Positions 15,768-23,205 of a DNA stretch of 38,221 bases are shown here, one piece after another. Origin of the DNA: DSBN01 sp041686355. Its GTDB lineage: Bacteria; Spirochaetota; Spirochaetia; DSM-16054; Sediminispirochaetaceae. The notes beneath the pieces were generated by a model, which saw only the letters and a program-made list of their open reading frames with translations, searched no databases and was not told the DNA's origin. The position numbers were made by a program, and so were the translations under genes. The first letter of the stretch is position 1. Each line of letters begins with the position of its first letter. The stretch lies in NCBI GenBank assembly GCA_041686355.1, contig JAWLDZ010000017.1, positions 1 to 38,221 of the forward strand. Direction: 5' to 3'.

Positions 15768-16089
15768 GACAGCCTCCAATAAAGTCATACTAAAAGATTA
15801 ATTTATATCGATATAAATATACTTTAATAGAACTGCAACGTCAACTAAATAGTAAAAATCTTTCCTGGGTACCCTGAAAAATCGCATGCAGGGCAAATCG
15901 TGCTTCAAAAAATTTTCCTTGGATGAATCTCTAGTCAAGGAGTCAGCGGACCTGACTAACGCGGCGTATTTACCTCGGATGTGCTGCGGGTTAGAGGATT
16001 CCATTTGTGTACCAAGTTAGATGACCGAGCACCCACAGCGTGCAACCGGGGCCATACGTCAGTTGTGTATATAACCTCCACCTCTAATA

Positions 16090-16107
16090 CTGTTTCACCG
16101 AAAACAG
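16090..16107. repeat. Small inverted repeat CTGTTT-N6-AAACAG
   Basis: Perfect 6-bp arms are separated by CACCGA. The spacer-plus-arm sequence CACCGAAAA recurs at 16215-16223, beside the antitoxin promoter, so both may be protein-binding sites. Confidence 0.35.
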
Positions 16108-16166
16108 CAATTCTAAATTTGCTTCATTTTCTTAGCAAAAATTTGTGTATCTAAATGGTTGGAGGC

Positions 16167-16209
16167 ATTTTAATCTTGGATAGTGCAATGCACTATCCAA
16201 GATTAAAAT
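16167..16209. repeat. 43-nt near-perfect palindrome (21-bp arms, 1-nt centre)
   Basis: Bases 16167-16187 are the exact reverse complement of 16189-16209, with a single A (16188) between them. It ends 22 bases before the -35 box of the toxin-antitoxin promoter. There is no following T-run, so it is not a standard terminator. It could be a multi-site operator for the antitoxin, a recombination site or a cruciform. Confidence 0.85.
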
Positions 16210-16231
16210 TGCTGCACCGAAAAGTTTTGTC

Positions 16232-16260
16232 TTGACCGGCCGATGCATTTTTACTACACT
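16232..16260 (+). promoter_or_regulatory. Sigma70-like promoter of the toxin-antitoxin operon
   Basis: TTGACC (16232-16237) and TACACT (16255-16260) are 17 bases apart. The predicted leader to the TTG start at 16310 is about 43 bases. Confidence 0.6.
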
Positions 16261-16309
16261 TAAATATGTAGGCATTCTATGTATTCATTGTAGGCAAAAG
16301 GAGAATGCA

Positions 16310-16552
16310 TTGCAACAATATACTGTGAGGAATATTCCCAGTGCTTTAGACCGAGCATTACGTGAATGGGCGCGACGACGCGACGTAAGCTTGAATCAGG
16401 CTATAGTAGATGCCATTAAGAGAGGTATTGGTATGGATGAGGAACAAGAGCATAACAACCTCGATGATCTTATCGGGACATGGCAGCAGGATGAAGAGTT
16501 CGATCAGGCCCTCAGCGAACAGGATACTATTGAGCAGGACCTATGGCGGTAG
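16310..16552 (+). CDS. VapB/FitA-like ribbon-helix-helix antitoxin
   Basis: This 80-residue protein has an N-terminal ribbon-helix-helix: the strand QQYTVRNIPSALDRALR, then helices with EWARRRDVSLNQAIVDAIKR, as in FitA-type antitoxins. The acidic tail (DEEQEHNNLDDLIGTW and DQALSEQDTIEQD) would bind and block the toxin. The start is set at TTG 16310 because AAAGGAGA (16297-16303) is properly spaced before it. An upstream in-frame start at 16232 would put the promoter inside the gene. The stop overlaps the toxin start by 10 bases. The pair probably represses its own promoter. Confidence 0.82.
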   Translation: MQQYTVRNIPSALDRALREWARRRDVSLNQAIVDAIKRGIGMDEEQEHNNLDDLIGTWQQDEEFDQALSEQDTIEQDLWR

Positions 16553-16932
16553 ATATTGCAATCGATACGAACCGATACAGAGATTTTGTAGATGCAGTGC
16601 CCGAGGCGGTCAAAGTTTTTCGCAGGGCTACAAGAATTTGTGTCCCCTTTGTAGTTATAGCTGAATTACGGGCAGGTTTTGCAGTTGGGAAAAAGGGAAA
16701 AGAAAACGAGCGGGTTTTCGAACAGTTTCTCCAACGAGAGCGTGTGGAGATACTCATGCCCACAATGGAGACCACGCGAAGTTATGCGCAACTTTTCCGC
16801 CAGCTCCGGGAAGCGGGGACCCCAATACCGACTAATGACATATGGATCGCAGCTATCACGATTCAACATAATCTATACCTATTCAGCCGTGATGAACATT
16901 TCAATGCCCTCCCCCAAATTCCCCATATGTAA
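16543..16932 (+). CDS. VapC-like PIN-domain toxin
   Basis: This 129-residue PIN-domain ribonuclease has the four acidic residues that hold magnesium: D8 in AIDTNRYRDF, E41 in VIAELRAG, D99 in TNDIWIAA and D117 in FSRDEHF. VapC toxins cut tRNA or rRNA when freed from the antitoxin. The ATG overlaps the antitoxin gene by 10 bases, so translation is coupled. All catalytic positions are intact, so the toxin is probably active. The operon appears to stand alone among unrelated genes. Confidence 0.88.
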   Translation: MAVDIAIDTNRYRDFVDAVPEAVKVFRRATRICVPFVVIAELRAGFAVGKKGKENERVFEQFLQRERVEILMPTMETTRSYAQLFRQLREAGTPIPTNDIWIAAITIQHNLYLFSRDEHFNALPQIPHM

Positions 16933-17096
16933 AGGGATAAACAATTTAACAAACGTTCTATCTCGTGGCAATTATCCAGACGGCATGGACGATACCAGGG
17001 ATATATCCCAGAAATGTATGCCCAGGCCGACCTGTAGAAATACGGGCAGTCAATGAATCTATCAGATAAATCGGCGTTCTGGTGCGGTTGGGATTC

Positions 17097-17741
17097 CTAT
17101 TTTTTTCCGATTCCGAACTTGCGGCAGGTTTTAAGAAAACCGGCGGTATCCTGCGGGCTGAGCAGATAACGGCGCCCGTCTGTGCGGTGTACCAGAATAA
17201 ACTTTGCCTGACTGTGAGCAGCTGCATCGTTTATGTTACCGGGTTTGCTAAAGCGTTTTTGGGAGACGTTGAAGGGAATCGAGCTAAAGCCGATCAACCG
17301 GCCTATCTCTATCTGCGTTTTAACACTGCCCTTCACATTGCTCCCCTGGGTGGCGGCTGTGGAACCGGCAAGTCCGAGCTGAGCCTCGTCGACTACCCGC
17401 TTGGCATGTTTCCAGTCGATCAGTTTTACCTCGGAGATAAGTTCAGCGGCCAGGTGGTAGCGCTTAAAGGTCCTTTTAATGTAAATGCCGCTGGGGTCAA
17501 GTGAATAGAGCCAGCCGATGCGGGCGGTTTCTATAAGAATTACCCCCATCATCACCGCCGAAATACCAGCCATGGTCAAACCGAACCTGGGGTCTGTCCA
17601 GATAAACATGATTACTCCGAACACGAGAAAGGCGCCGATTAGCGCTATCAGCAGCCGAGCGGTTCGTAAACTCCTTTTAGGCTTAAAGTCAACTCGCTTT
17701 TCCATGCCAATAATAGTAGGACCCTTTGTTCGCGACGTCAA
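17097..17741 (-). CDS. Membrane protein with bacterial PH-like domain
   Basis: This protein of about 214 residues has two transmembrane segments near the N-terminus (LIALIGAFLVFGVIMFIW, then MAGISAVMMGVILIETARIG). A soluble domain follows, beginning LYSLDPSGIYIKRTFKRYHL and continuing as beta strands, like bacterial PH-like domains. The start is the TTG at 17741, which overlaps the stop of dus (TTGA). An in-frame ATG at 17705 is the alternative. It is the last gene of the mscS-phosphatase-dus operon. Its function is unknown. Confidence 0.65.
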   Translation of the reverse strand: MTSRTKGPTIIGMEKRVDFKPKRSLRTARLLIALIGAFLVFGVIMFIWTDPRFGLTMAGISAVMMGVILIETARIGWLYSLDPSGIYIKRTFKRYHLAAELISEVKLIDWKHAKRVVDEAQLGLAGSTAATQGSNVKGSVKTQIEIGRLIGFSSIPFNVSQKRFSKPGNINDAAAHSQAKFILVHRTDGRRYLLSPQDTAGFLKTCRKFGIGKK

Positions 17742-18730
17742 TCCTGGTATAAAGGTTTGTAGCGCTCCGCGGGGTTGCGGCTAAGGTAGTCCAGGGCCAG
17801 GGAGCGAATAGTCGGCAGATCGGGGGCGTTCTGGATGTCCATTTTCAGCCGGTGGCCGAATTTGAAGTTATCGCAGAAGTAGAAAAAAAAGCGCCGCCCC
17901 CGGGATATATGAAAATCCTCCGGCTGATGCTCGACCAGCAGATCCAAAAACCTCTCTATTACAGCCTGCAGATCCACCTGCCCGTTTCTTATTGCCGGAC
18001 GTGGATCTTGGGTTTTGAGCGCAGCGGCTATCCACGGTCTCTGAACTGCTCCCCGTCCGATCATCACAGGTCCCCCGCCGGCGGTCTCCTGCCGGTAAAG
18101 GTACGATTTGCGGCCGCTTATCTCCCCGTTCCCGATAACCGGAATCGGCAGTTCCCGCCGCAGCAGTCCAACATACTTCCAGTCTCCGGGACGGTTGCGG
18201 TTGGTCTTGCTGGTTCGGGGGTTAAGGGTAATAAAGGCAACCCCGGCTTCGACCAGCGAGTTACAGAAGCTCAGCAGCTCCTTCGGGTTCTCCTCTTTTC
18301 CAATACGCAGTTTCACCGAAAGCGGGCGGCTGCCGGTCAGGGGCTTGAGCAGCCGCACAATCTCAAGGGCGGTCTCAGGGCGGTTCATCAGCTCCACTCC
18401 CCAGCCGCGGCTGCGGATGTGATGTACCGAACAACCCATGTTTATGTCGATGCCTGCAATATCTGCGGTTAAGATTTTCTCGGCAGCCCGATAAAACAGC
18501 TCCGGATTGTTTCCGGCCAGCTGTACGAAGGTTTTCTCGGGGGAGGGGCCGAAGTCGAAATACCAGGAGGTGTAGCGCGAGGTACTGACCACACCGGCGG
18601 CGGACAGCATTTCGGTAAAATACCAGTCATAGCCGCCGAACTCATCACAGAGGCGGCGGAAGCCGCCGTGGGAGATTTCAGCCATCGGGGCAAGCAGGAT
18701 GTTGTGGGGTTGAATGGGCGATTTATCCAT
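17738..18730 (-). CDS. dus: tRNA-dihydrouridine synthase
   Basis: This FMN enzyme reduces uridines in the D-loop of tRNA. The 330-residue protein begins MDKSPIQPHNILLAPMAE, with the Dus N-terminal LAPMAEISHGGFR. It has FVQLAGNNP, the catalytic cysteine at C100 in DINMGCSV, VKLRIGKEEN, and PVIGNGEI with VMIGRGAVQRPW for FMN phosphate binding. The start at 18730 is one base after the stop of the phosphatase gene; upstream in-frame starts would lie inside that gene. The loop after the cysteine (HHIRSRGWG) is typical. Subfamily (DusA/B/C) cannot be assigned by eye. Confidence 0.9.
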   Translation of the reverse strand: MDKSPIQPHNILLAPMAEISHGGFRRLCDEFGGYDWYFTEMLSAAGVVSTSRYTSWYFDFGPSPEKTFVQLAGNNPELFYRAAEKILTADIAGIDINMGCSVHHIRSRGWGVELMNRPETALEIVRLLKPLTGSRPLSVKLRIGKEENPKELLSFCNSLVEAGVAFITLNPRTSKTNRNRPGDWKYVGLLRRELPIPVIGNGEISGRKSYLYRQETAGGGPVMIGRGAVQRPWIAAALKTQDPRPAIRNGQVDLQAVIERFLDLLVEHQPEDFHISRGRRFFFYFCDNFKFGHRLKMDIQNAPDLPTIRSLALDYLSRNPAERYKPLYQD

Positions 18731-18731
18731 T

Positions 18732-19514
18732 CTAATCAAGGAATACCGCCGCCTCTTGAAAGGCCTTTTCGGTTGCAGGAAAATTCTCCAGCTCCAGAAC
18801 CAGTACAAAGGGCCGTCCGTCATAGATAGCTGTGGAGCTGGTGGTAATTACCCGCCCCTCATGCTCTATATACGGTCCCTGTAGGGCTTTGCGCGGTTCG
18901 TGGCTGCGGATTAAGCAGGCTGCCCCCAGCCGTTCAAGGGTGCTGCGGCTGATATCCGGGCCGAACATGCTTCCGGCCCCGCGCATGCTGGGAGCCTCGC
19001 CGCCCTGAGGATAGGGATCGTTCCACAGCAGCTCCCGTCGCAGTGCCGGGCCGGGAAAGCGCAGGTCCTCCGTCGAATTGATGCGTGAATTGATGCCCCC
19101 GTGTACGAACAGCACCTGGCCGGGCAGCAGGGCCGACAGAAAAAGCTGATCGGTGAAGCTTTTAAACTCGGGAAAAAACAGATCCCAGCTGCCCCGCTTG
19201 CGGATGGCCTCGTCAATCAGGGTACAGGGGCTGAAGGTGGGCTCTCCGTCTTCGGTGTAATCCTCGTGATTGCCCATTAGGGCTATCACCTTATTCGGAA
19301 TTCGCGACCGGAGCTCCTGAATGCCCTCAATTACTTCAACACCCGCCGGCCCCCGATCCGCATAATCGCCGAGGAAGATTAAAAGATCCTGCGGCCCGCG
19401 CAGGGCCATACCGTTGCGCAGGGCATTGAGATCGCCGTGCAGATCGCCGAAGACAATCAGACGCTTTACCTCTTCCGGCTGTATAACTGCCAGAGACTCC
19501 TGAGCTGTAAACAT
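18732..19514 (-). CDS. PPP-family metallophosphatase (eukaryotic-type)
   Basis: This 260-residue phosphoprotein-phosphatase-type enzyme has all the PPP signature motifs: GDLHGD near 23-28, GDYADRG at 49-55, GNHED at 81-85, LFVHGGI, and the later RSHEP. These bind a two-metal centre. The WNDPYP and MFGPDI segments also fit PP1/PP2A-like bacterial members. Targets may be phosphoproteins or small phosphates. The start at 19514 is supported by GGAGGAGG just upstream; an earlier TTG would swallow that site. It lies between mscS and dus in one operon. Confidence 0.87.
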   Translation of the reverse strand: MFTAQESLAVIQPEEVKRLIVFGDLHGDLNALRNGMALRGPQDLLIFLGDYADRGPAGVEVIEGIQELRSRIPNKVIALMGNHEDYTEDGEPTFSPCTLIDEAIRKRGSWDLFFPEFKSFTDQLFLSALLPGQVLFVHGGINSRINSTEDLRFPGPALRRELLWNDPYPQGGEAPSMRGAGSMFGPDISRSTLERLGAACLIRSHEPRKALQGPYIEHEGRVITTSSTAIYDGRPFVLVLELENFPATEKAFQEAAVFLD

Positions 19515-19536
19515 AACGCCTCCTCCCAATCCGCAG

Positions 19537-20643
19537 CTATTCCGGACTGCGTGAATCCGAGAATCCTATTTTGTCGGTTTCGGGTTCCTTTCCAGGGGTT
19601 TCGATGTAAAGAGTCTGGGTAGGATAGGCAAAATCAATTCCCTTGGCGGCGAAGGCTTCATAGATTTTCAGGTTGATCTCCTGTTGGACATCCATATACA
19701 CCGCGTAGTCAGGGGTGAGCACATAATACACCGTTTCAAAGGCTAATGCGAAATCGCCATAGCCCTGGAAGTGGGAGCGGTCAAACCGTGCCAGCTCGTT
19801 TGACTCAATGAAGCCGCGAATCATTTCCGGAATAGCCTTCAGCTGTTCAAGGGGGGTCTGGTAGGTGACTCCGATTCGGAACACTACCCGCCGCTGCTCC
19901 ATTCGCTTGTAATTGTGGACCCGGGCATTGACCAGGTCTGTGTTCGAAACAATCAGCTGCTCCCCTGACAGCGCTCTGATGCGGACGGTTTTGATGCCGA
20001 TTTTCTCTATGCTCCCCAGCTTGTCGCCAAAGATGATAAAATCGCCCAGTTCAAAGGGGCGGTCGAAAAAGATGACGAAGTAGTTGAACAGGTCTCCCAA
20101 AATTCCCTGGGCGGCAATTGCAATGGCAATACCGGAGACACCAATACCGGCGACCAGGGTGGAAATATTGAAGCCGAAGTTGTCCAGGAGAAAAATGAAG
20201 GCAACCACCCACAGCACGAAGGAGATGAGAGATAACAGCGGCTTGGCCCGTTTCTCGTCCTCCACTCGCCCGGTTCTCTGGGCATATTTCTGTAAGGTTG
20301 CATCCAGCATGAACAGAATTGCCCGAACCGCGATTACGGCTCCAACCGCCGCAATTATCCCCCGTAGTATGCGGGTGGTGGTATCTCCCAGAGCAAGGCC
20401 GGAGATGGCAATCCACACTGCTCCAATATAGAGCAGGGGTACAAGCACCCTGCGAAAACTGATATGAGCTACCCACCAGCGCCCCCCGGTCTCGGGTGCT
20501 TCACTTTTGCGACGAAGCTTGCGCCCCAAAGTGTTCCGCAGGAGCGCAATCAGCAGGACTCCCCCTATCAAGAGCAGTCCGGCCTTGAGGTAAGCGGTAG
20601 CCGGGTTCCCTAAAAATGTATAATTTGTAATTGTTTCTATCAT
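19537..20643 (-). CDS. mscS: Small-conductance mechanosensitive channel (MscS family)
   Basis: This 368-residue protein has several N-terminal transmembrane helices, followed by the pore helix region GIGVSGIAIAIAAQGILGDL. The beta domain has FDRPFELGDFIIFGDKLGSI, GIKTVRIRALSGEQLIVSNT and NYKRMEQRRV, and the C-terminal alpha-beta domain follows. The channel opens under hypo-osmotic shock, which fits the compatible-solute genes nearby. The ATG at 20643 lies six bases after a good -10 and has no ribosome-binding site, so the mRNA may be leaderless. The gene heads an operon with the phosphatase, dus and the PH-like protein. Confidence 0.93.
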   Translation of the reverse strand: MIETITNYTFLGNPATAYLKAGLLLIGGVLLIALLRNTLGRKLRRKSEAPETGGRWWVAHISFRRVLVPLLYIGAVWIAISGLALGDTTTRILRGIIAAVGAVIAVRAILFMLDATLQKYAQRTGRVEDEKRAKPLLSLISFVLWVVAFIFLLDNFGFNISTLVAGIGVSGIAIAIAAQGILGDLFNYFVIFFDRPFELGDFIIFGDKLGSIEKIGIKTVRIRALSGEQLIVSNTDLVNARVHNYKRMEQRRVVFRIGVTYQTPLEQLKAIPEMIRGFIESNELARFDRSHFQGYGDFALAFETVYYVLTPDYAVYMDVQQEINLKIYEAFAAKGIDFAYPTQTLYIETPGKEPETDKIGFSDSRSPE

Positions 20644-20649
20644 ACCATG

Positions 20650-20678
20650 AGTATAAGACTCATTGTAAATGATTTCAA
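20650..20678 (-). promoter_or_regulatory. Sigma70-like promoter of the mscS operon
   Basis: On the minus strand TTGAAA (20678 to 20673) and TATACT (20655 to 20650) are 17 bases apart. The -10 ends six bases before the mscS ATG, so the transcript would start at or next to the start codon. Confidence 0.65.
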
Positions 20679-20767
20679 ACTCCCGGCTGCAGCAAAGGGG
20701 TATACGATCTACGGAAACACTGATATATTAGTAGTACTTACGAGTAGATTGTTACAAGGGGGATAAG

Positions 20768-21736
20768 ATGCATTCGATTCTACAGAAAATACATTCGCTT
20801 GGGATTGTTCCGGTGGTAAAGATAGATACTCCAAGCCACGCTTTGCCGCTGGGTGAGGCTCTGTTGGCCGGCGATCTGCCGGTGGCTGAAATTACCTTTC
20901 GCACCGCCGCTGCGGAGGAGTCGATTAAACGGCTGACCGGTGAGCTGCCGGACCTTTTGGTAGGGGCGGGCACCGTAATAACGCCCGAGCAGGCTGAAAA
21001 GGCGATAAAAGCGGGGGCTAAGTTCATTGTGTCCCCGGGCTTTAACGAGCCGGTAGTCGACTACTGTCTGGAGCACGGGGTGCCGGTTACCCCGGGGGTG
21101 AACTCTCCGTCCCAGATTGAGCAGGGGCTGTACAAGGGGCTGGAGGTGCTGAAGTTTTTTCCGGCGGAGGCTTCAGGTGGCCTGGCAATGCTCAAGTCTA
21201 TGTCGGCGCCATACAACAACCTGCATTTTATTCCTACCGGCGGCATCAAGACGTCGAATATGCATGACTACCTTGGTTTCTCCAAGGTTCTGGCAATTGG
21301 CGGCAGCTGGATGGTAAAGCCCGAGTTTATTGCCGAGGAGCGGTTTGAAGAAGTGACTAGGCTCTCCCGCGAGGCAGTGGTCTCTATGCTGGGCTTTTCG
21401 CTGCAGCATATAGGAATAAACACCGGTGACGAAGCAGCGGCCAAACGGGCGGCGGCTCTTTTCTCTACCTTTTTTCCGGGAAAACTGGGGGAGAGTGAGA
21501 AATCGATGATGGTCGGTGGTGCGGTAGAGCTAATGAAGGTGCCGGGTCGCGGTAACGACGGCCACATTGCAATCGGCACTGCCAATATCACCCGGGCGGC
21601 GGCTTTTCTGGAGCGCAAGGGCTTCGTCCTGGACCATCAGAACGCGGTGCAGAAGGACGGCCGGGTGAAGGCGCTTTTCCTGCAGGATGAGATCGCCGGT
21701 TTTGCCGTGCATCTCCTTCAGTTAGAGAAAGAGTGA
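20768..21736 (+). CDS. eda: KDPG/KHG aldolase fused to a VOC/glyoxalase-like domain
   Basis: Residues 1-205 are a complete KDPG aldolase, which splits 2-keto-3-deoxy-6-phosphogluconate into pyruvate and glyceraldehyde-3-phosphate. E41 lies in EITFRT, GAGTV at 66-70, and Schiff-base Lys129 in LKFFPAEASGG. Residues 208-320 add a domain like the vicinal-oxygen-chelate fold: FSLQHIGINTG, VELMKVPG, DGHIAIGT and FAVHLLQ. The possible metal ligands are H214, E254, H266 and H315. E. coli Eda has about 213 residues, so the tail is a true extension. GGGGGAT precedes the ATG. It completes the kduI/kduD route once KDG is phosphorylated. The role of the second domain is unknown. Confidence 0.88.
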   Translation: MHSILQKIHSLGIVPVVKIDTPSHALPLGEALLAGDLPVAEITFRTAAAEESIKRLTGELPDLLVGAGTVITPEQAEKAIKAGAKFIVSPGFNEPVVDYCLEHGVPVTPGVNSPSQIEQGLYKGLEVLKFFPAEASGGLAMLKSMSAPYNNLHFIPTGGIKTSNMHDYLGFSKVLAIGGSWMVKPEFIAEERFEEVTRLSREAVVSMLGFSLQHIGINTGDEAAAKRAAALFSTFFPGKLGESEKSMMVGGAVELMKVPGRGNDGHIAIGTANITRAAAFLERKGFVLDHQNAVQKDGRVKALFLQDEIAGFAVHLLQLEKE

Positions 21737-21750
21737 GAAATAGTTCGAAA

Positions 21751-21790
21751 AATAAAAAAAACGCCCGGGCGGTGATTAATCGCTCGGGCG
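21751..21790 (-). terminator. Terminator of the choX gene (possibly bidirectional)
   Basis: A 10-bp GC-rich stem with one G-T pair (21762-21771 with 21781-21790) and a nine-base loop is present. On the minus strand it is followed by a long T-run (complement of the A tract at 21751-21761), a strong terminator for choX. It also follows the aldolase gene by about 25 bases, but lacks a T-run in that direction. Confidence 0.8.
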
Positions 21791-21820
21791 CATATTTAAA
21801 GTGTGCTACAGCCGGGGTGC

Positions 21821-22831
21821 TTATTCTACCCCGAGGTTCTGTTTGACTACTGGAAGAGCATCTTTTCCATCGGGAGTTTTGACGCCTTCAAACCAGCTGT
21901 CCATGATTCCCGGGTTTGCTTTAAGCCACTTTTCAGCAGCCGGACGGGCCTGCATACCATCTGCAATATCCTTCATGATTTCGTTTTCCATCGCCAGGGT
22001 GAACTCAAGGTTACTGAAGAACCGACCGAGGTTCGGGTTTTCTTCCGCATAACCGGGACGGACAATAGTGTGTACGGTGGCCTCGCCGTAGTTAGGGCCA
22101 AAGTAGTCGTCGCCGCCCTCAAGGTAGGTCAGGTCAAAAACGGTGTTCATCGGATGGGGTTCCCAACCGAGAAAAACAATCCACTCTTCCTTCGGACGCA
22201 TGGCGCGCACCTGGGCCAACATGCCGGCTTCGCTGGATGCAACCAGTTCGAAATCGCCCAATCCAAAGGCGTCCTCGTCGATCATGCTTTGAATCAGCAT
22301 GTTTCCGTCGTTGCCGGGTTCGATTCCATATATCTTGTAGTCCAGCTCCTCGCCGTAGTCGGCGATATCGCTAAAACTTTCAATTCCGCCCTCGGCTACG
22401 TAGGAAGGGACTGCCAGGGTGTACTTTGCACCTGTCAGGTTGACCGCATGGTCTACTATTTTCCCTTCGGCCAGCAGATCCTCAGTGTAGGATTTCATAG
22501 AGGGCTCCCAATCGCCAAGAAACACGTCTACATCACCCGAGGTGAGTGACTGAAAAGCGATAGGTACTGATACTATACTGCTGTTGGTCTCGTAACCGGC
22601 TGCTTCCAGCACGATGCGGGTAGCGGCGGTGGTAGAAGCGATATCCGACCACTGTACCTCTACAAAGTCCACTTCCTGGTCTTTATCCTGGATTGGGGTG
22701 CTTGTGTCTCCGCTTTGTTCAGAGCTTTGGTCCGACGGTGCAGCCTCCTGCTGGCCTCCTGCAAAAATTGTTCCAGTAGAAAGCACTGCAACGATAAAAA
22801 AAAGTGTTAAAACTTTAGTTGAAATTCTCAT
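21821..22831 (-). CDS. choX: ChoX-like choline/betaine-binding protein
   Basis: This 336-residue exported binding protein has a signal peptide ending in IFAGGQQEA. It closely resembles S. meliloti ChoX: KYTLAVPSYV, YGIEPGNDGN, FLGWEPHPMNT and FGPNYGEATVHT are shared blocks as I recall them. The cation-box residues fall at W61, W108, Y137 and W223, plus D63 and N174. All are offset by exactly 18 from ChoX W43, W90, Y119, W205, D45 and N156. This predicts binding of choline or a similar quaternary amine. No permease or ATPase gene is adjacent, so the transporter core must lie elsewhere. AGGAGGAAGAAGGAA precedes the ATG. It is divergent from the SDR-aldehyde dehydrogenase genes. Confidence 0.88.
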   Translation of the reverse strand: MRISTKVLTLFFIVAVLSTGTIFAGGQQEAAPSDQSSEQSGDTSTPIQDKDQEVDFVEVQWSDIASTTAATRIVLEAAGYETNSSIVSVPIAFQSLTSGDVDVFLGDWEPSMKSYTEDLLAEGKIVDHAVNLTGAKYTLAVPSYVAEGGIESFSDIADYGEELDYKIYGIEPGNDGNMLIQSMIDEDAFGLGDFELVASSEAGMLAQVRAMRPKEEWIVFLGWEPHPMNTVFDLTYLEGGDDYFGPNYGEATVHTIVRPGYAEENPNLGRFFSNLEFTLAMENEIMKDIADGMQARPAAEKWLKANPGIMDSWFEGVKTPDGKDALPVVKQNLGVE

Positions 22832-22871
22832 TTCCTTCTTCCTCCTATTGTAAATTACGGTACAGCAAAAA

Positions 22872-22900
22872 ATTATAGTGCTGCTTAAAGATTAAGTAAG
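22872..22900 (-). promoter_or_regulatory. Possible choX promoter
   Basis: On the minus strand a perfect TATAAT (22877 to 22872) has a weak -35 (CTTACT, 22900 to 22895) 17 bases upstream. The choX ATG is 41 bases downstream. Confidence 0.35.
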
Positions 22901-23044
22901 TATAATGTATCTGAGTAATACTTTCAAGTGTAAATATTAGAAAAGGAAGTAAAATAACAATTAATAAGGTCCATCTTTTCAATTTTTTTGAATTATTCTG
23001 TAAGCCCGAAAAAATAATTTTTCTATGTATAGTTATTGTAGGTA

Positions 23045-23073
23045 TTTACAGCTTTTTTGGAATATGCTATAGT
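23045..23073 (+). promoter_or_regulatory. Sigma70-like promoter of the SDR-aldehyde dehydrogenase genes
   Basis: TTTACA (23045-23050) and TATAGT (23068-23073) are 17 bases apart. The predicted leader to the ATG at 23206 is about 125 bases. Confidence 0.6.
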
Positions 23074-23205
23074 AGCGCTTAGCTGATTTGGCAATTCTAT
23101 ATTTTTTAGATATCCTTATATATCTAACTAATTAGTTGCAATATTATTTAAAAGTTTTAATAACATTTATATGTATAACTTATTTAACGCAGAGGAGGAT
23201 CATGT

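Larger units (their letters stand above)
15768..16231. other. AT-rich gene-free stretch upstream of the toxin-antitoxin pair
   Basis: About 460 bases show no convincing gene. A minus-strand frame at 15798-16004 has no family features. The region holds a small inverted repeat (16090-16107) and the long palindrome at 16167-16209. The nine-mer CACCGAAAA occurs twice, at 16096-16104 and 16215-16223. Base composition is clearly more AT-rich than in the flanking genes, which fits acquired DNA. Confidence 0.5.
22832..23205. other. AT-rich divergent intergenic region
   Basis: This 374-bp region between choX and the SDR gene contains a good plus-strand promoter (23045-23073) and a possible minus-strand promoter (22872-22900). 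No gene and no recognised riboswitch was seen. Confidence 0.6.

Noticed and set aside
15798..16004. Minus-strand open frame of 68 codons in the gene-poor region
   Set aside because: No ribosome-binding site, no family features and a composition like the surrounding non-coding DNA.
16232..16309. Earlier in-frame start for the antitoxin
   Set aside because: The promoter -35 and -10 lie at 16232-16260, and the ribosome-binding site at 16297-16303 fits the TTG at 16310.
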